A stretch of DNA of 64,000 nt from Roseitalea sp. MMSF_3546 (GCF_030732865.1 NZ_JASHKB010000001.1:186001-250000); one strand, 5' to 3'; numbered from the stretch's first letter, positions 28,715 to 40,986 are shown. The notes: generated from the letters alone by a model not told the origin. Numbers and translations: made by a program.

Positions 28715-30379
28715 ATGGCGTGCGATGATCGCGCCATGGAGCGACGCCCAGCACAATCCGGCATCGGTGCCGAGGCGGACGAAGCCAGCCACGACCGGCA
28801 CTGGCGGACAGCCGACGCGCACGCATTGCTGGGCGATGCGCATGCGGCCAAGTCGCGCTTTCTGGCCATCGTCAGCCACGAGCTCCGCACGCCGCTCAAC
28901 GGCATCATCGGCATGAGCAAGCTGCTCGCCGACACCCGGCTCACCGCCGAACAGCGCAACTATGTCGAGGCGATCGGCTCGTCCTCGCAGGCGCTGATGC
29001 TGCTGGTCGGCGACCTTCTCGAATTCGGGCGCAGCGGCGCCGAAACGCCCGCTCCGGTCTATGAGGCGACCGAGATTCGCAGCCTCACCGGCGGCGTCAT
29101 CGAGCTTCTGGCCGCGCGCGCCCACGACAAGGACCTCGATCTCGCCTATCGCATCGATCCGGCGGTGCCCGAGACCTTCCGCGCCGATTCCAAGGGGCTG
29201 CGCCAGATCCTGTTCAATGTCGTCGGCAACGCCATCAAGTTCACGCAGGCCGGCGGCGTGCTCGTCGAGATCGGCCTGTGCGCGGCGCGCGCGGACACCG
29301 TGGCCCGCGATCTCAAGGTCGCCGTCAGCGATACCGGGCCGGGCATTCCCGCCGACAAGCAGGCAGACATCTTCGAACCCTTCGAGCAGGTCGACATGAG
29401 CCTCGCGCGCCCGCACGAGGGGGCCGGCCTCGGCCTTTCCATCGCAAGGCGCATCGTCGACCGGCTGAACGGCACGATCGCCTGCCACAGCACGGTCGGC
29501 GCGGGCACGCGTTTCGAGATCCGCCTTCCGACGGGCATCGCGCCGGCTCCAGCCAGGCGCGAGGCGCCGCTGTCCGGCCGCGACTTCGTTTTGCTGATGC
29601 GCGCCGGCTTCGAGGCGCAAGCGCTTGCCGCCGTCATGGCCGAAGCGGGCGCCAAGGCGGTCCGCTGCGACACCGCCGCAGACGTGTCGGAGCGCGCCGC
29701 GGCACGGCACAACGGCACGGCGCTGATCGACAGCCGCATCCTTGGCGAAAGCGGCTCCGCGCTCGCCCTCGCCGACAGGCTGAAGGAAACCGGCTGGCGC
29801 GCGGTGGTGCTGATCGAGCCGGCCCAGCGCGGCACGCTCGGCGCCGCGTTCAAGGCCGCCGGTCACGCCTTTCTGACCCGCCCGGTGCGCGAGGCGACGC
29901 TCCTGCGCGTGCTCACCCACAGTTTCGACGACAGCGATGCCGACACCGTGCGCGAGAAGCGCCGCGCGCCGCATCTGGGCACCACGCCGCGCAGCATTCT
30001 TCTGGCCGAGGACAATCCGGTCAACGCGCTTTTGGCCCGCACCATGCTCGAAAAGGCCGGACACAAGGTCACGCTCGCCGAGAACGGACAGGACGCCGTG
30101 CGGCACTTCGTGGCGGGCGGCACCGCCTTCGACCTCGTCCTGATGGATGTGCACATGCCCGTCATGGACGGCGCCGAGGCGATCCGCATGATCCGCAGCC
30201 ACGAGGACGCCGCCGGGCTCGCCCCGCGCGTACCCGTCATCGCGCTGACCGCCGACGATCACGCCGAAACCGAACAGTCGCTTCTGGCGCTCGGAGCCCA
30301 GGCGGTCATCCAGAAGCCGCTCTGTCTTGAATATCTGGACATGTTCCTGCCCCGGGTCGACGCGCAGTCCGCCGCATGA
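28715..30379 (+). CDS. Soluble hybrid histidine kinase with degenerate middle receiver
   Basis: The 554-residue protein has HisKA with phospho-acceptor His in [13 protein letters not shown] (about residue 55), HATPase_c (about 145-275; [25 protein letters not shown]), a divergent receiver-like segment (about 290-405) lacking the N-terminal acidic pair, and a canonical C-terminal receiver (about 425-548; [18 protein letters not shown] with Asp near 478, ALTADD, KPL). No membrane helix or sensory domain precedes HisKA, so signal input is unknown. ATG 28736 is an alternative start; neither has a good ribosome site. Confidence 0.9.
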   Translation: MACDDRAMERRPAQSGIGAEADEASHDRHWRTADAHALLGDAHAAKSRFLAIVSHELRTPLNGIIGMSKLLADTRLTAEQRNYVEAIGSSSQALMLLVGDLLEFGRSGAETPAPVYEATEIRSLTGGVIELLAARAHDKDLDLAYRIDPAVPETFRADSKGLRQILFNVVGNAIKFTQAGGVLVEIGLCAARADTVARDLKVAVSDTGPGIPADKQADIFEPFEQVDMSLARPHEGAGLGLSIARRIVDRLNGTIACHSTVGAGTRFEIRLPTGIAPAPARREAPLSGRDFVLLMRAGFEAQALAAVMAEAGAKAVRCDTAADVSERAAARHNGTALIDSRILGESGSALALADRLKETGWRAVVLIEPAQRGTLGAAFKAAGHAFLTRPVREATLLRVLTHSFDDSDADTVREKRRAPHLGTTPRSILLAEDNPVNALLARTMLEKAGHKVTLAENGQDAVRHFVAGGTAFDLVLMDVHMPVMDGAEAIRMIRSHEDAAGLAPRVPVIALTADDHAETEQSLLALGAQAVIQKPLCLEYLDMFLPRVDAQSAA

Positions 30380-30488
30380 GGCGGTTTGCGTTTTTTCGTC
30401 GCAACGGGGCGAAAAGCCTGTCATCGAATTGTGTTCGCACCTACATAATGGCCTTGCCGTACATCTGCGCCGAACACGGGGTTCGTCG

Positions 30489-31340
30489 ATGACCGTCCTC
30501 AGTCCTGCCCCGCTCGATGAACTGCCGAACCCGGAGCCGTGCCTTGGAAGCCTTGGCAGGCTCGGCCCGCTCGAGACCCGTCTCATCCGCAACTCGGCCG
30601 AACTGCGCGCCGCTCAGAGGCTGCGCTTTGACGTGTTCTCGCAAGAATTCGGCGCCGATCTGGGGACCAAGGCGTGCAGCGGGCGCGACGAGGACGCCCA
30701 CGACGCCGTCTGCGACCACCTGATCGTCCTCGACACCGGCCTGCCCGGCCCGGACGAGCGCCGCATCGTCGGCACCTACCGGCTGCTGCCCGCGGACCGG
30801 CTTGGCGCCGGCGGCGCCTTCTATTCGGCCGCCACCTTCGACATCGCGCCCCTGCTGGCGCGGCATCGCGGCCGGCGGTTCGTCGAGCTCGGACGTTCCT
30901 GCGTGGCGCCCGCCTATCGCGGCAGGCGCACCATCGAACTGCTCTGGCAGGGGATCTGGGCCTATTGCCGCCGCCATGACCTCGATGTCATGCTCGGCTG
31001 CGCCTCCTTTGCCGGCACCGACCCGGCCGCCCATGCCCAGGCACTGTCCTTGCTCCACCACCATGCCCGCGCCGAAGGCGCCTGGGCCGCGCGGGCGCAT
31101 GACGCTATCGGCGTCGACATGGACATGACCGGCGCCGAGGCCATCGACCTGCGGACGGCGATGCGCGCCCTGCCGCCGCTCGTCAAGGGCTATCTGCGTC
31201 TCGGCGCGAAGTTCGGCGACGGCGCGGTGATCGATCCTGTCTTCGCCTCGATCGACGTGCTCGTCATTCTGCCCGTCGAGCATATCGATGCCCGCTATCT
31301 GACCTATTACGGCACCGACGCCAGCCGCTTTGCGGCCTGA
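30489..31340 (+). CDS. olsB: L-ornithine N-alpha-acyltransferase (ornithine-lipid synthesis)
   Basis: The 283-residue protein matches the OlsB-type acyltransferase family (GNAT fold, acyl-ACP dependent): [44 protein letters not shown] and [11 protein letters not shown]. OlsB makes lyso-ornithine lipid from ornithine and 3-hydroxyacyl-ACP. No olsA partner is adjacent. ATG 30489 is preceded by a weak GGGG site. In rhizobia this gene lies next to mutS, as here. Confidence 0.87.
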   Translation: MTVLSPAPLDELPNPEPCLGSLGRLGPLETRLIRNSAELRAAQRLRFDVFSQEFGADLGTKACSGRDEDAHDAVCDHLIVLDTGLPGPDERRIVGTYRLLPADRLGAGGAFYSAATFDIAPLLARHRGRRFVELGRSCVAPAYRGRRTIELLWQGIWAYCRRHDLDVMLGCASFAGTDPAAHAQALSLLHHHARAEGAWAARAHDAIGVDMDMTGAEAIDLRTAMRALPPLVKGYLRLGAKFGDGAVIDPVFASIDVLVILPVEHIDARYLTYYGTDASRFAA

Positions 31341-31425
31341 AGGCACGGCCGGCACGCGCAAAACCCGTGGCATGGCGGCCCGGGGGCGTTGGAAACGCGG
31401 CGCAAGACGCGTATTCAAGCTGACC

Positions 31426-34134
31426 ATGACCCAGATGCGCCCCGTCACGACCGGCAAGGACGATGCCGCCACGGCGACGCCGATGATGGCGCAGTATATC
31501 GAGATCAAGGCGGCCAATCCCGATTCGCTGCTGTTCTACCGGATGGGCGATTTCTACGAGTTGTTCTTTGGCGACGCCGAGATCGCCGCGCGGGCGCTCG
31601 GCATCGCGCTGACCAAGCGCGGCAAGCACGCCGGCGAGGACATCCCCATGTGCGGCGTGCCGGTCCATTCCGCCGACGACTATCTGCAAAAGCTGATCGC
31701 GCTCGGCCACCGCGTCGCGGTCTGCGAGCAGCTCGAGGACCCGGCGGAAGCGAAAAAGCGCGGCTCCAAGGCCGTCGTGCGCCGCGATGTCACGCGTCTG
31801 GTCACGCCGGCCACCATCACCGAGGACAAGCTGCTCGCGCCGGGCGAGGCCACTTTCCTGCTTGCCATTGCGCGCATCCGCGCCTCCGGCGAGATGGCCA
31901 TGGCCTGGATCGACATCTCGACCGGCGAGTTCCGCCTTGGCGAGACGGCCGCCGAACGCCTCGAGGCCGACATCACCCGCATTGCGCCCAGGGAGATCAT
32001 CCTGGCCGAGCCGCTGTTCCACGAGCCCGGACTTCGGCCGGTCTTCGATGCCTTCGGCCGCATGGTCGCGCCGCACCCGCCAAGCCTGTTCGACAGCGCC
32101 ACCGCCGCCGACCGGCTGGCGCGCTATTTCGGCGTGGCGACGCTTGAGGGCTTTGGCGACTTCTCCCGCGCCGAACTGGCCGCCGCCGCCGGCGCGCTCG
32201 CCTATGTCGAAAAGACCCAGGTCGCCGAACGCCCGGTGCTGCAGCGCCCGCAGCGCGACTCGGTCACCGACAAGATGTTCATCGACCCGGCGACGCGGGC
32301 CAATCTCGAACTCGAGCGCACCCTTGCGGGCGGGCGCGAGGGCAGCCTGCTGCACGCCATCGACCGCACGGTCACCGGTGCCGGCTCGCGCCTTCTCGCC
32401 GCCCGTCTGCGCGCGCCGCTGACCGATCCGGCGGCGATCGCCGACCGGCTCGATTCGGTCGCGTTCTTCGTCGCCGACGACGCGCTCGCCGGCGAGCTCG
32501 TCGCCCGGCTCAAGCAGGCGCCCGACATGGCGCGGGCCCTTTCGCGCCTGTCGCTCAACCGCGGTGGCCCGCGCGATCTGCGCGCGCTGGGCGAAGGGCT
32601 GCAGACCGCCGCCGAACTGCGCCACCTGCTCGAGGGCCGCGACCTGCCCGCCGAACTGGCCGCGGCGCGCCAGGCGCTCGGCGCCCTGCCCGCCGACCTC
32701 GCCGAGGCGCTCGCCGCCGCCCTTGACGAGGACGTGCCGCTTCTGGCGCGCGATGGCGGCTTCGTGCGCGCCGGCCACCACGGCGAACTCGACGAGATGC
32801 GCGCGCTGCGCGACGAAAGCCGCCGCGTCATCGCCGGCCTTCAGGCGGACTATGCCGCCCAAACCGGCGTCAAGTCGCTCAAGATCCGCCACAACAACGT
32901 TCTTGGCTATTTCATCGAGGTCACTGCGCTCAATGCCGGCGCGCTGACCGGCACGCACGAGGCCAAGGCACGTTTCATCCATCGCCAGACGCTGGCCAGC
33001 GCCGTCCGCTTCACGACGACCGAACTGGCCGACCTGGAAAGCCGCATCGCCAACGCGGCGGGCCGCGCGCTCGAGATCGAGCTCGCCGTCTTCGACGAGC
33101 TGCGCACCATGGCCGTCGAACGGGCCGAGGCGATCGGCGCCGTCGCCCGGGCGCTCGCCGTGTTCGATGTCTCGGCGGCGCTCGCCGATCTCGCCACCGC
33201 CCAGGGCTGGTGCCGGCCGGTGGTCGATGGCAGCCGCACCTTCCGCATCGTCGCGGGCCGTCATCCGGTGGTCGAGCAGGCGCTCAGGCGCCAGGCCGCC
33301 GACCCGTTCGTCGCCAATGACTGCGACCTGTCTCCGCAGAACGGCGCGGGCCATGGCGCGCTGTGGCTGCTGACCGGCCCGAACATGGGCGGCAAGTCGA
33401 CCTTCTTGCGCCAGAACGCGCTGATCGCGATCCTGGCCCAGATGGGCGCGTTCGTGCCCGCCGGCCAGGCGCATGTCGGCGTGGTCGACCGGCTGTTTTC
33501 GCGCGTTGGCGCCTCGGACGACCTGGCGCGCGGGCGCTCGACCTTCATGGTCGAGATGGTCGAGACCGCCGCGATCCTCAATCAGGCCGGCGAGAATGCC
33601 CTGGTCATTCTCGACGAGATCGGCCGCGGCACGGCCACCTTTGACGGGCTGTCGATCGCCTGGGCGGCGATCGAATTCCTGCATGAGCACAATCGTTGCC
33701 GGACGCTGTTTGCGACCCATTTCCATGAACTGACGGCGCTGAACGAAAAGCTCGGCCGGCTGGTCAACGTGACCATGCGCGTCAAGGAATGGCAGGGCGA
33801 TGTCATCTTCCTGCACGAGGTGACGCGCGGCGCCGCCGACCGCTCCTATGGCGTCCAAGTGGCCCGGCTGGCGGGGCTGCCGCATGCGGTCGTCGAGCGC
33901 GCCCGCCAGGTGCTCGACCGGCTCGAGGCACGGAACCGCGACCGTGGCACGGCCGACCTGATCGACGACCTGCCGCTGTTTTCGATCGCCTCGGCCGCGG
34001 CGCCGGCGGCGCCGGCCGGCAAGCCCAGCCAGATCGAGGCGGCGCTGGCCGAACTGACGCCCGACGACATGACACCGCGCGCCGCGCTCGAGGCGCTCTA
34101 TGCGCTCAAGGCCCTGGCGGCGGGAAAGGACTGA
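31426..34134 (+). CDS. mutS: DNA mismatch repair protein MutS
   Basis: The 902-residue ATPase contains the mismatch-reading Phe-x-Glu in GDFYELFF (about residues 41-48), clamp and lever domains, Walker [11 protein letters not shown] (about 650-659), Walker [12 protein letters not shown] and the C-terminal dimerisation tail. It recognises mismatches and recruits MutL. Start is uncertain: ATG 31426, 31435 and 31372 are all in frame and none has a clear ribosome site; the conserved part begins at [15 protein letters not shown]. Confidence 0.95.
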   Translation: MTQMRPVTTGKDDAATATPMMAQYIEIKAANPDSLLFYRMGDFYELFFGDAEIAARALGIALTKRGKHAGEDIPMCGVPVHSADDYLQKLIALGHRVAVCEQLEDPAEAKKRGSKAVVRRDVTRLVTPATITEDKLLAPGEATFLLAIARIRASGEMAMAWIDISTGEFRLGETAAERLEADITRIAPREIILAEPLFHEPGLRPVFDAFGRMVAPHPPSLFDSATAADRLARYFGVATLEGFGDFSRAELAAAAGALAYVEKTQVAERPVLQRPQRDSVTDKMFIDPATRANLELERTLAGGREGSLLHAIDRTVTGAGSRLLAARLRAPLTDPAAIADRLDSVAFFVADDALAGELVARLKQAPDMARALSRLSLNRGGPRDLRALGEGLQTAAELRHLLEGRDLPAELAAARQALGALPADLAEALAAALDEDVPLLARDGGFVRAGHHGELDEMRALRDESRRVIAGLQADYAAQTGVKSLKIRHNNVLGYFIEVTALNAGALTGTHEAKARFIHRQTLASAVRFTTTELADLESRIANAAGRALEIELAVFDELRTMAVERAEAIGAVARALAVFDVSAALADLATAQGWCRPVVDGSRTFRIVAGRHPVVEQALRRQAADPFVANDCDLSPQNGAGHGALWLLTGPNMGGKSTFLRQNALIAILAQMGAFVPAGQAHVGVVDRLFSRVGASDDLARGRSTFMVEMVETAAILNQAGENALVILDEIGRGTATFDGLSIAWAAIEFLHEHNRCRTLFATHFHELTALNEKLGRLVNVTMRVKEWQGDVIFLHEVTRGAADRSYGVQVARLAGLPHAVVERARQVLDRLEARNRDRGTADLIDDLPLFSIASAAAPAAPAGKPSQIEAALAELTPDDMTPRAALEALYALKALAAGKD

Positions 34135-34137
34135 TCG

Positions 34138-36978
34138 ATGGCAACGGCCCGGATGATGCCCGCCGCGCTGACCGACGACCCGCCGGAACCGGACGCCGAT
34201 GCGCTCACCGCGCAACTGGTCGCGCTGGCCCGCACGTCGGGCGCCGACGCGGGGGCGAGCAGCACGCGGGCGCTCGTGCTCGGCCATCTCAAGCAGACGC
34301 TGAAGGACGGCCGCGCCGAAGCCGAGCGCCGCCTGTTTGCCGACGGTTCGGGCCATCGCTGCGCCCAAAGGCTCGCCCAACTGCAGGACACCATCATCCG
34401 CGCCACCTACCGCTTCGCGCTGACCGAGGTCTTCAGGGTCTCGAACATGTCCCGGGGCGAGCGCATCGCGCTGGTCGCCGTGGGCGGCTATGGACGCGGC
34501 ACGCTGGCGCCGGGCTCCGACGTCGACCTTCTGTTCGTGCTGCCCTACAAGCAGACGCCCCTTGGCGAACAGCTCGCCGAATACATCCTTTACATGCTGT
34601 GGGACATGGGGCTGAAGGTCGGCCACGCCACCCGCAATCTCGACGATTGCATCCGCCTTTCCAAGGACGACATCACGATTGCGACCACGATCCTGGAAGC
34701 GCGCTTCCTGATCGGAAACGAGGAGCTGTTCGACACGCTGATCGCGCGTTTCGACGATGAAGTCGTGCGCACCAGCGCGGCACAGTTCATTCAGGCCAAG
34801 ATGGCCGAGCGCGATGCGCGCCACCGGCGCATGGGCGAAACGCGCTATCTGGTCGAGCCCAACGTCAAGGACGGCAAGGGCGGTCTGCGCGATCTGCATA
34901 CCCTGTTCTGGATCGCCAAATACGTCTATCGCGTCCGCCGCCGCGCCGAACTGGTCAAGCTCGGCGTGTTCACCCGCAAGGATTACAATCTGTTCGTCAA
35001 GTGCGAGGATTTCCTGTGGGCGGTGCGCTGCCACCTGCATTTCATGACCGGCAAGGCCGAGGAGCGCCTGTCCTTCGACGTCCAGCGCGATCTGGCCGAA
35101 CGGCTGGGCTATCAGACCCACCCCGGGCTCGAGGACGTCGAGCGCTTCATGAAGCACTACTTCCTCGTGGCCAAGGATGTCGGCGATCTCACCCGCATCT
35201 TCTGCGCCGCCCTCGAGGATGCGGAGGTCAAGCAGGCGCCGGCCCTGTCGGCCCTGCTCCAGAGCCTTCCCTTTTCCCGGCGCGCCACCACGATCCGCGG
35301 CATCAAGGACTTCGTCATCGACCGCCAGCGCATCAACATCGCCGATGACGATGTGTTCAAGCGCGATCCGGTCAATCTGATCCGCATGTTCCATCTCGCC
35401 GACCGCTACGGTCTGGAATACCATCCAAGGGCGCTGCAACTCGTGCGCCGTTCGCTCAAGCTGATCGACCGCGACCTGCGCGCCGACGTCAACGCCAATT
35501 CCCTGTTCGTCAAGATCCTGACCTCGCGCAACGATCCCGAGCTCAACCTGCGGCGCATGAACGAGGCCGGCGTGCTTGGCCGGTTCATCCCCGAATTCGG
35601 CAAGATCGTCGCGATGATGCAATTCAACATGTATCACCACTACACCGTCGACGAGCACCTGATCCGCGCCATCGGCGTGTTGGCGAACATCGAGAAGGGC
35701 ACGCTCAAGGAGGACCATCCGCTGGCCGCCACGCTGATCCCGGGCCTTCGCGCCGACCGGGCGATCCTCTATGTCGCCCTGCTCCTGCACGACATCGCCA
35801 AGGGCCGGCCGCAGGACCATTCCGTCGCCGGCGCCGAGGTGGCGCGCCGGCTGTGCCCGCGCCTTGGCTTTTCGCCCGAGGATACCGCGCTGATCGCCTG
35901 GCTTGTCGAGGAACACCTGACCATGTCGATGACGGCGCAGGGGCGCGACCTGTCCGACCGCAAGACGATCGAGGATTTCACCGCCCGTGTGCAGACGGTG
36001 CGGCGGCTCAAGCTGCTGCTGATCCTGACGGTCTGCGACATTCGCGCCGTCGGCCCAGGGGTCTGGAACGGCTGGAAGGGCCAGCTCCTGCGCACGCTCT
36101 ATGCCGAAGCCGAACTGGCGCTGACGGGCGGATTTTCGGAGACCGGCCGCCGCAGCCGTGCCGCCGAGCGCCGCGCCCGCCTGGCCGAGGCGCTGGCCGA
36201 CTGGCCGCAGGCCGAGCGCACGGCCTATCTCGACCTGCATTACGACAACTATCTCCTGACCGTCGATCTTCACGACCAGATCCGCCACGCCGAGATGATC
36301 CGCGCCGCCGACGCCGCCGGCCGCCCGCTGGCGACGGCCGTGCGCACGCACGGCTTTCACGCCATCACCGAGATCACCATTCTGGCGCAGGACCATCCGC
36401 GCCTGCTGTCGGTGATCGCCGCCGCCTGTTCGAGCGCCGGCGCCTCCATCGACAGCGCCCACATCTTCACCACGACCGACGGACGGGCGCTCGACGTCAT
36501 CCAGATCGAGCGCGAATTCGCCGCCGACGAGGACGAGTTGCGGCGCGCCCGCCGTATCGGTGCGCTGATCGAGGATGTGCTGCGCGGCCATATCGGCCTG
36601 CCCGAGATCCAGCAAAAGCCCAAGCGGGCCGCGCGGGCCCTGCGCGCCTTCCAGGTCGAGCCTGCGGTCAGGATCAACAACACCTTGTCCAACCGCTTCA
36701 CGGTGATCGAGGTCGAAGGGCTCGATCGGCCGGCCCTGCTGTCGCATCTGACCGGCGCGATCTCCGATCTGCGGCTCGACATCCGCTCGGCGCACATCAC
36801 GACCTTCGGCGAGAAGGTGATCGACAGCTTCTACGTGACCGACCTGACCGGTCAGAAGATCGTCGATCCGGCGCGACAGGGCCGCATCCGCAAGTCGCTG
36901 ACATCCGTTCTCAAGCAGCACGGGGCGGGCGGCGACACCGCGCCTTCGGGGACGATCAGGGCCGCGTCAAGCCCATGA
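34138..36978 (+). CDS. glnD: Bifunctional uridylyltransferase/uridylyl-removing enzyme GlnD
   Basis: The 946-residue protein controls PII by uridylylation in low nitrogen and removal in high nitrogen. Domain order: nucleotidyltransferase (GGYGRG 116-121, GSDVD 126-130), PII-uridylyltransferase helical domain, HD hydrolase (LLLHDIAKG about 549-557) and two ACT domains (from about 741 and 853) for glutamine sensing. It starts 3 bp after mutS and overlaps murJ. Together with rpoN and ptsN it gives three nitrogen-control genes in the window. Confidence 0.96.
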   Translation: MATARMMPAALTDDPPEPDADALTAQLVALARTSGADAGASSTRALVLGHLKQTLKDGRAEAERRLFADGSGHRCAQRLAQLQDTIIRATYRFALTEVFRVSNMSRGERIALVAVGGYGRGTLAPGSDVDLLFVLPYKQTPLGEQLAEYILYMLWDMGLKVGHATRNLDDCIRLSKDDITIATTILEARFLIGNEELFDTLIARFDDEVVRTSAAQFIQAKMAERDARHRRMGETRYLVEPNVKDGKGGLRDLHTLFWIAKYVYRVRRRAELVKLGVFTRKDYNLFVKCEDFLWAVRCHLHFMTGKAEERLSFDVQRDLAERLGYQTHPGLEDVERFMKHYFLVAKDVGDLTRIFCAALEDAEVKQAPALSALLQSLPFSRRATTIRGIKDFVIDRQRINIADDDVFKRDPVNLIRMFHLADRYGLEYHPRALQLVRRSLKLIDRDLRADVNANSLFVKILTSRNDPELNLRRMNEAGVLGRFIPEFGKIVAMMQFNMYHHYTVDEHLIRAIGVLANIEKGTLKEDHPLAATLIPGLRADRAILYVALLLHDIAKGRPQDHSVAGAEVARRLCPRLGFSPEDTALIAWLVEEHLTMSMTAQGRDLSDRKTIEDFTARVQTVRRLKLLLILTVCDIRAVGPGVWNGWKGQLLRTLYAEAELALTGGFSETGRRSRAAERRARLAEALADWPQAERTAYLDLHYDNYLLTVDLHDQIRHAEMIRAADAAGRPLATAVRTHGFHAITEITILAQDHPRLLSVIAAACSSAGASIDSAHIFTTTDGRALDVIQIEREFAADEDELRRARRIGALIEDVLRGHIGLPEIQQKPKRAARALRAFQVEPAVRINNTLSNRFTVIEVEGLDRPALLSHLTGAISDLRLDIRSAHITTFGEKVIDSFYVTDLTGQKIVDPARQGRIRKSLTSVLKQHGAGGDTAPSGTIRAASSP

Positions 36979-38537
36979 GCCTTTTGCGCAATTTCGCCAC
37001 CGTCGGCGGCGCGACGCTGGCCAGCCGCGTGCTCGGCTTCGTCCGCGACATCCTGTTCGCCGCCGCCCTGGGCGTCGGGCCGGTGGCGGACGCCTTCGTC
37101 GTCGCCTTCCGCTTTCCCAACCTGTTCCGGCGCCTGTTCGCCGAGGGCGCGTTCAACTCGGCCTTCATTCCGCTGTTCTCGCGACGGCTCGAGGGCGAAG
37201 GCCGTGCCGAGGCGAGCCGCTTTGCCTCCGAGGCCATGGCCGGGCTGATCACGGTGCTGGCGACCCTGACGGCGATCGCCATGATCGCCATGCCGGTGCT
37301 CATGTATGCCCTGGCGCCCGGCTTCTCCGCCGACCCCGACAAGTTCGGCCTCGCCGTCGAACTGACCCGGATCACCTTTCCCTATCTGGCGCTGGTCTCG
37401 CTGCTGGCGCTGATATCGGGCGTCCTGAACGGGCTGGGGCGCTTTGCGGCGGCGGCCTTCGCGCCGGTCCTGCTCAATGTCGTCCTGATCGCCGTCCTCG
37501 CCTACATCGTCGCCGCCGGCCTTGTCGGGCAGCGCGCGGCGGGCGTCTGGCTGTCCTTCGGCGTGATCGCCGGCGGCATCGCCCAGCTTGCCATGGTCGT
37601 CATCGCGCTCAGGCGCGAGGGCTTCCCGCTCGGCTTCGTGCGCCCGCGCTGGAACGGGCGCATGAAGCGGCTCGTCACGCTGGGCATACCCGGCGTCATC
37701 GCCGGCGGCATCACCCAGATCAACATCGTTGTCGGCACGATCATCGCCTCCATGCAGGCCGGCGCGGTGACGCTGCTCTATCTCGCCGACCGGCTCTACC
37801 AGTTGCCGCTCGGCGTGGTCGGCATCGCCATCGGCGTCGTGCTGCTGCCCGAACTGTCGCGCCAGCTCAAGGTCGGCAATGGCGAAGTCGTCAGGCAGAC
37901 CGAGGCCCGCGCGCTGCAGTTTTCGATGATGCTGACCCTGCCCGCCGCCGTGGCGCTGGCGGTCGTGCCGGTGGAACTGGTCTCGGTGCTGTTCGAGCGC
38001 GTCGAGTTCACCGCCGAGGATACGGCCGGCACCGCCGCCGCGCTGCGCGCCTTTGCCATCGGCCTGCCGGCCTTCGTGCTGGTCAAGGTGTTCTCGCCGG
38101 GCTTTTTCGCGCGCGAGGACACAGCCACCCCGATGAAGATCGGCGCGGTCGCCGTCGCCGTCAATATCGGCGCCAGCCTGGCGCTGTTTCCGATTCTGGG
38201 CCATGTCGGCATCGCGCTTGCGACCTCGCTGGCCGGCTGGGTCAATGCGCTGCTGCTTTATGCGCTGCTCAACCGGCGCGGGCTGTGGACCATCGACGCT
38301 TCCATGGCCCGACTTCTGGGCCTGATGGCACTGAGCGCCGTGCTGATGGGCGCGTGCGTCATGGGTGCGGCGGCGCTGCTCGCCGAGCCGCTGGCGCGAA
38401 CCAGCCCGCTGCCGGTTCGCGTCGGCGCGCTGGCCGTCGTCGTCGGCACCGGCATTGTGAGCTTTTTCGCCATTGCGCATCTGACAGGCGCGGCGCGCCT
38501 TGGCACCTTGCGCCGCATGCTGGTGCGCAAGGCGTGA
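36975..38537 (+). CDS. murJ: Lipid II flippase MurJ
   Basis: The 520-residue membrane protein has about 14 helices and begins with [22 protein letters not shown]; the MurJ/MviN core motif [20 protein letters not shown] and RVEFTAEDT are present. It flips lipid II across the inner membrane for peptidoglycan assembly. ATG 36975 overlaps the glnD stop. The longer frame upstream is a shadow of glnD. Confidence 0.96.
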   Translation: MSLLRNFATVGGATLASRVLGFVRDILFAAALGVGPVADAFVVAFRFPNLFRRLFAEGAFNSAFIPLFSRRLEGEGRAEASRFASEAMAGLITVLATLTAIAMIAMPVLMYALAPGFSADPDKFGLAVELTRITFPYLALVSLLALISGVLNGLGRFAAAAFAPVLLNVVLIAVLAYIVAAGLVGQRAAGVWLSFGVIAGGIAQLAMVVIALRREGFPLGFVRPRWNGRMKRLVTLGIPGVIAGGITQINIVVGTIIASMQAGAVTLLYLADRLYQLPLGVVGIAIGVVLLPELSRQLKVGNGEVVRQTEARALQFSMMLTLPAAVALAVVPVELVSVLFERVEFTAEDTAGTAAALRAFAIGLPAFVLVKVFSPGFFAREDTATPMKIGAVAVAVNIGASLALFPILGHVGIALATSLAGWVNALLLYALLNRRGLWTIDASMARLLGLMALSAVLMGACVMGAAALLAEPLARTSPLPVRVGALAVVVGTGIVSFFAIAHLTGAARLGTLRRMLVRKA

Positions 38538-38610
38538 CGGCGAGCCTTGCGCCGCGGGCGGACCCGTTGCATAAGGCGCTCGCTTTTTGCCCACACGCTC
38601 CGGTTTTCCG

Positions 38611-39678
38611 ATGACCGCCACCTTTCACGAACGCGTCTTTTCCGGCGTCCAGCCGACGGGCAATCTCACGCTCGGCAACTATCTGGGCGCGATCCGCAAG
38701 TTCGTCGCCATGCAGGCGCATTACAAGTGCATCTACTGCGTGGTCGACCTGCACGCCATCACCCTGCCGCAGGATCCGCGCGAACTGCTCGACGCCACGC
38801 GCTCGGTCGCGGCGGCGTTCATCGCCTCGGGCATCGACCCAAGGGACCACATCGTCTTCAACCAGTCGCGCGTGCACGAGCACGCGGAACTGGCCTGGGT
38901 GTTCAACTGCGTGGCCCGCATGGGCTGGCTCAACCGCATGACCCAGTTCAAGGAAAAGGCGGGCAAGGACCGCGAGAACGCTTCGGTCGGCCTGTTCGCC
39001 TATCCCACGCTGATGGCCGCCGACATTCTGGTCTATCGGGCAACGCATGTCCCCGTCGGCGAGGATCAGAAGCAGCATCTGGAGCTGACCCGCGACATCG
39101 CGCAGAAGTTCAACAACGACTATTCCGCCCACATCGCCGAACTGGGCCTTGGCGTCGAGATGGAAGTCGGCCGCGAGACCGTGTCGGGCTATTTCCCGCT
39201 CACCGAACCGGTGATCGAGGGGCCGGCGACGCGCATCATGAGCCTGCGCGACGGCACCAAGAAGATGTCGAAATCCGACCCTTCCGACATGTCGCGCATC
39301 AATCTGACCGACACCGCCGAGGATATCGCGCGCAAGATCCGCAAGGCCAAGACCGATTCCGAGCCATTGCCCTCCGACACCGGCGGTCTCGAGGGCCGGC
39401 CGGAGGCGGCCAATCTGGTCGGCATCTACGCCGCGCTCGCCGATGTCAGCAGCCACGCCGTGCTGGCCGATCACGGCGGCCGGCCGTTCTCGGCGTTCAA
39501 GCCGGCGCTGGCCGATCTCGCCGTCGAGGTGATCAGCCCGGTCGCCGGCGAAATGCGTCGTCTGCTGGCCGATCCCGCTCACATCGATGCGGTTCTCGCC
39601 GACGGCGCCGAGCGCGCTTCGACGATGGCGGCGCGCACCGTGGCCGACGTCAAGCGCATCGTCGGCCTCAGTCCGTGA
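38611..39678 (+). CDS. trpS: Tryptophanyl-tRNA synthetase
   Basis: The 355-residue class I synthetase shows [18 protein letters not shown] (HIGH equivalent) and KKMSKSD (KMSKS loop), plus the tryptophan site region [10 protein letters not shown]. It charges tRNA-Trp. ATG 38611 gives standard length. It follows murJ by 73 bp, the usual rhizobial position. Confidence 0.96.
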   Translation: MTATFHERVFSGVQPTGNLTLGNYLGAIRKFVAMQAHYKCIYCVVDLHAITLPQDPRELLDATRSVAAAFIASGIDPRDHIVFNQSRVHEHAELAWVFNCVARMGWLNRMTQFKEKAGKDRENASVGLFAYPTLMAADILVYRATHVPVGEDQKQHLELTRDIAQKFNNDYSAHIAELGLGVEMEVGRETVSGYFPLTEPVIEGPATRIMSLRDGTKKMSKSDPSDMSRINLTDTAEDIARKIRKAKTDSEPLPSDTGGLEGRPEAANLVGIYAALADVSSHAVLADHGGRPFSAFKPALADLAVEVISPVAGEMRRLLADPAHIDAVLADGAERASTMAARTVADVKRIVGLSP

Positions 39679-39751
39679 CCCGGCCCGTCGGCATATCGAT
39701 GCCGGTGACGGCATCTTGTGGCGACATCGCGGTCATGACAGGATCGCATCC

Positions 39752-40243
39752 ATGGTAACCAAGCGCCTGTCCGGCGAGGCCGGCCACCATCGCAAGTTTC
39801 TCGCCATCATGGACGAGACGCCCGAATGCGAGCGTGCTTTGCTTTATGCGGCGCGCCGGGCGGTCAATTCCGGTGGCGGGCTGATCCTCCTGTTCGTCAT
39901 CGAGCCGGGCGATTTCCAGCACTGGCTGGGCGTCGAGCAGGTCATGCGCGAGGAAGCGCTCGAGCGCGCCGAGCAGGTGCTCGCCAAATACGCCTCGCTC
40001 GCCCGCGAACGCTGCGGCGTGGAGGCCGAGACCGTCATTCGCGAGGGCCGGCCGGCCGAGCAGATCCACGCGCTGATCGAGGAGGACCAGGACATCGCCA
40101 TCCTGGTGCTGGCCGCCGCCGCCGCCAAGGAGGGGCCGGGCCCGCTCGTCTCCTCGGTGGCCGGGCGCGACGCGGCCTTTCCGATCCCGGTCACGGTCGT
40201 GCCCGCCAATCTGACGGACGAGGACATCGAGAGCCTGTCATAG
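39752..40243 (+). CDS. Universal stress protein UspA family
   Basis: The 163-residue Usp-fold protein has FLAIMDETPECERALLYAARRA at the N-terminus and the C-terminal block LVSSVAGRDAAFPIPVTVVP. The ATP-binding GxxGxxxxGS-type loop is not well preserved, so it may be a non-nucleotide-binding Usp. The trpS-uspA-nfuA order is conserved in rhizobia. Function beyond stress association unknown. Confidence 0.85.
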   Translation: MVTKRLSGEAGHHRKFLAIMDETPECERALLYAARRAVNSGGGLILLFVIEPGDFQHWLGVEQVMREEALERAEQVLAKYASLARERCGVEAETVIREGRPAEQIHALIEEDQDIAILVLAAAAAKEGPGPLVSSVAGRDAAFPIPVTVVPANLTDEDIESLS

Positions 40244-40289
40244 CGCCCCGGCCCGGACGCCCTTGATGTCGGGGAGAAAGCCCCCTATT

Positions 40290-40304
40290 TTGGAATCATT
40301 CCAA
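40290..40304. promoter_or_regulatory. Perfect 15-bp palindrome upstream of nfuA, candidate Irr (ICE-like) site
   Basis: TTGGAATCATTCCAA is exactly symmetric around C40297 and lies 20 bases before ATG 40324. The spacing and TTnGAAT-N-ATTCnAA pattern resemble the iron control elements bound by Irr in rhizobia, and iron-sulfur genes are known Irr targets. The two central-flank bases differ from the commoner TTTAGAA half-site, so the regulator is inferred. Confidence 0.5.
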
Positions 40305-40323
40305 TCTTTGACCGGTGACCGCC

Positions 40324-40899
40324 ATGTTCATCCAGACCGAAGCCACGCCCAACCCCGCAACGCTGAAGTTCCTGCCCGGACAGGTCGTCATGGAGATGGG
40401 CACGGCCGATTTCCGCGAGCCCGAAGCGGCCGCCGCGCAATCGCCGCTGGCCGGCCGCCTGTTCGCCATCGACGGCGTGACGGGTGTGTTCTTCGGCTAT
40501 GATTTCGTCACCGTGTCCAAGCAGGACGGCGTGGACTGGTCGCATCTCAAGCCCGCCGTGCTGGCCGGCATCATGGAGCACTTCATGTCCGACGCGCCGG
40601 TCATGGCCGATCAGGGCGGCGCCGGCGGCCCGTCCATGGGTGCCGACGAGGAGTTCTTCGATGCGGGCGACGAGACGATCGTCGCCACGATCAAGGAGTT
40701 GATCGAGACGCGCGTGCGGCCCGCCGTTGCCCAGGATGGCGGCGACATCACCTTTCGCGGCTTCAGGGACGGCGTGGTCTTCTTGCACATGAAGGGCGCC
40801 TGCGCCGGTTGCCCGTCTTCGACGGCAACGCTCAAGCACGGCATTCAGAACCTGCTGCGCCACTTCATCCCCGAAGTGCAGCAGGTCGAGGCCGTCTGA
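40324..40899 (+). CDS. nfuA: NfuA/NifU-like iron-sulfur cluster carrier
   Basis: The 191-residue protein has an Nfu N-terminal domain (about 1-88; MFIQTEATPNPATLKFLPG) and a C-terminal NifU domain with the cluster ligands GACAGCPSS (CxxC). It carries [4Fe-4S] clusters to target enzymes. ATG 40324 is preferred over in-frame GTG 40315. A palindrome just upstream suggests iron-responsive control. In many rhizobia tsaB follows; here a convergent transpeptidase gene does. Confidence 0.94.
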   Translation: MFIQTEATPNPATLKFLPGQVVMEMGTADFREPEAAAAQSPLAGRLFAIDGVTGVFFGYDFVTVSKQDGVDWSHLKPAVLAGIMEHFMSDAPVMADQGGAGGPSMGADEEFFDAGDETIVATIKELIETRVRPAVAQDGGDITFRGFRDGVVFLHMKGACAGCPSSTATLKHGIQNLLRHFIPEVQQVEAV

Positions 40900-40934
40900 G
40901 CGGCGCCGCCGGACCCGGCCAGGCCAGACGCAAC

Positions 40935-40959
40935 AAAGGCCGGATCGTCTCCGGCCTTT
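40935..40959. terminator. Bidirectional intrinsic terminator between nfuA and ldt
   Basis: AAAGGCCGGA (40935-40944) and TCCGGCCTTT (40950-40959) are perfect inverted repeats with a TCGTC loop. The 10-bp stem has T/A ends usable on both strands and lies between two converging genes. Confidence 0.85.
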
Positions 40960-40986
40960 CTTGGATGCGGTCCGGCACCGAACCGG

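Noticed and set aside
28346-30592. 748-codon minus-strand frame
   Set aside because: Antisense to the hybrid histidine kinase gene.
31264-36921. 1885-codon open frame on the minus strand
   Set aside because: It is antisense to mutS and glnD, which have full motifs. Long antisense frames are expected from GC-rich third-position bias.
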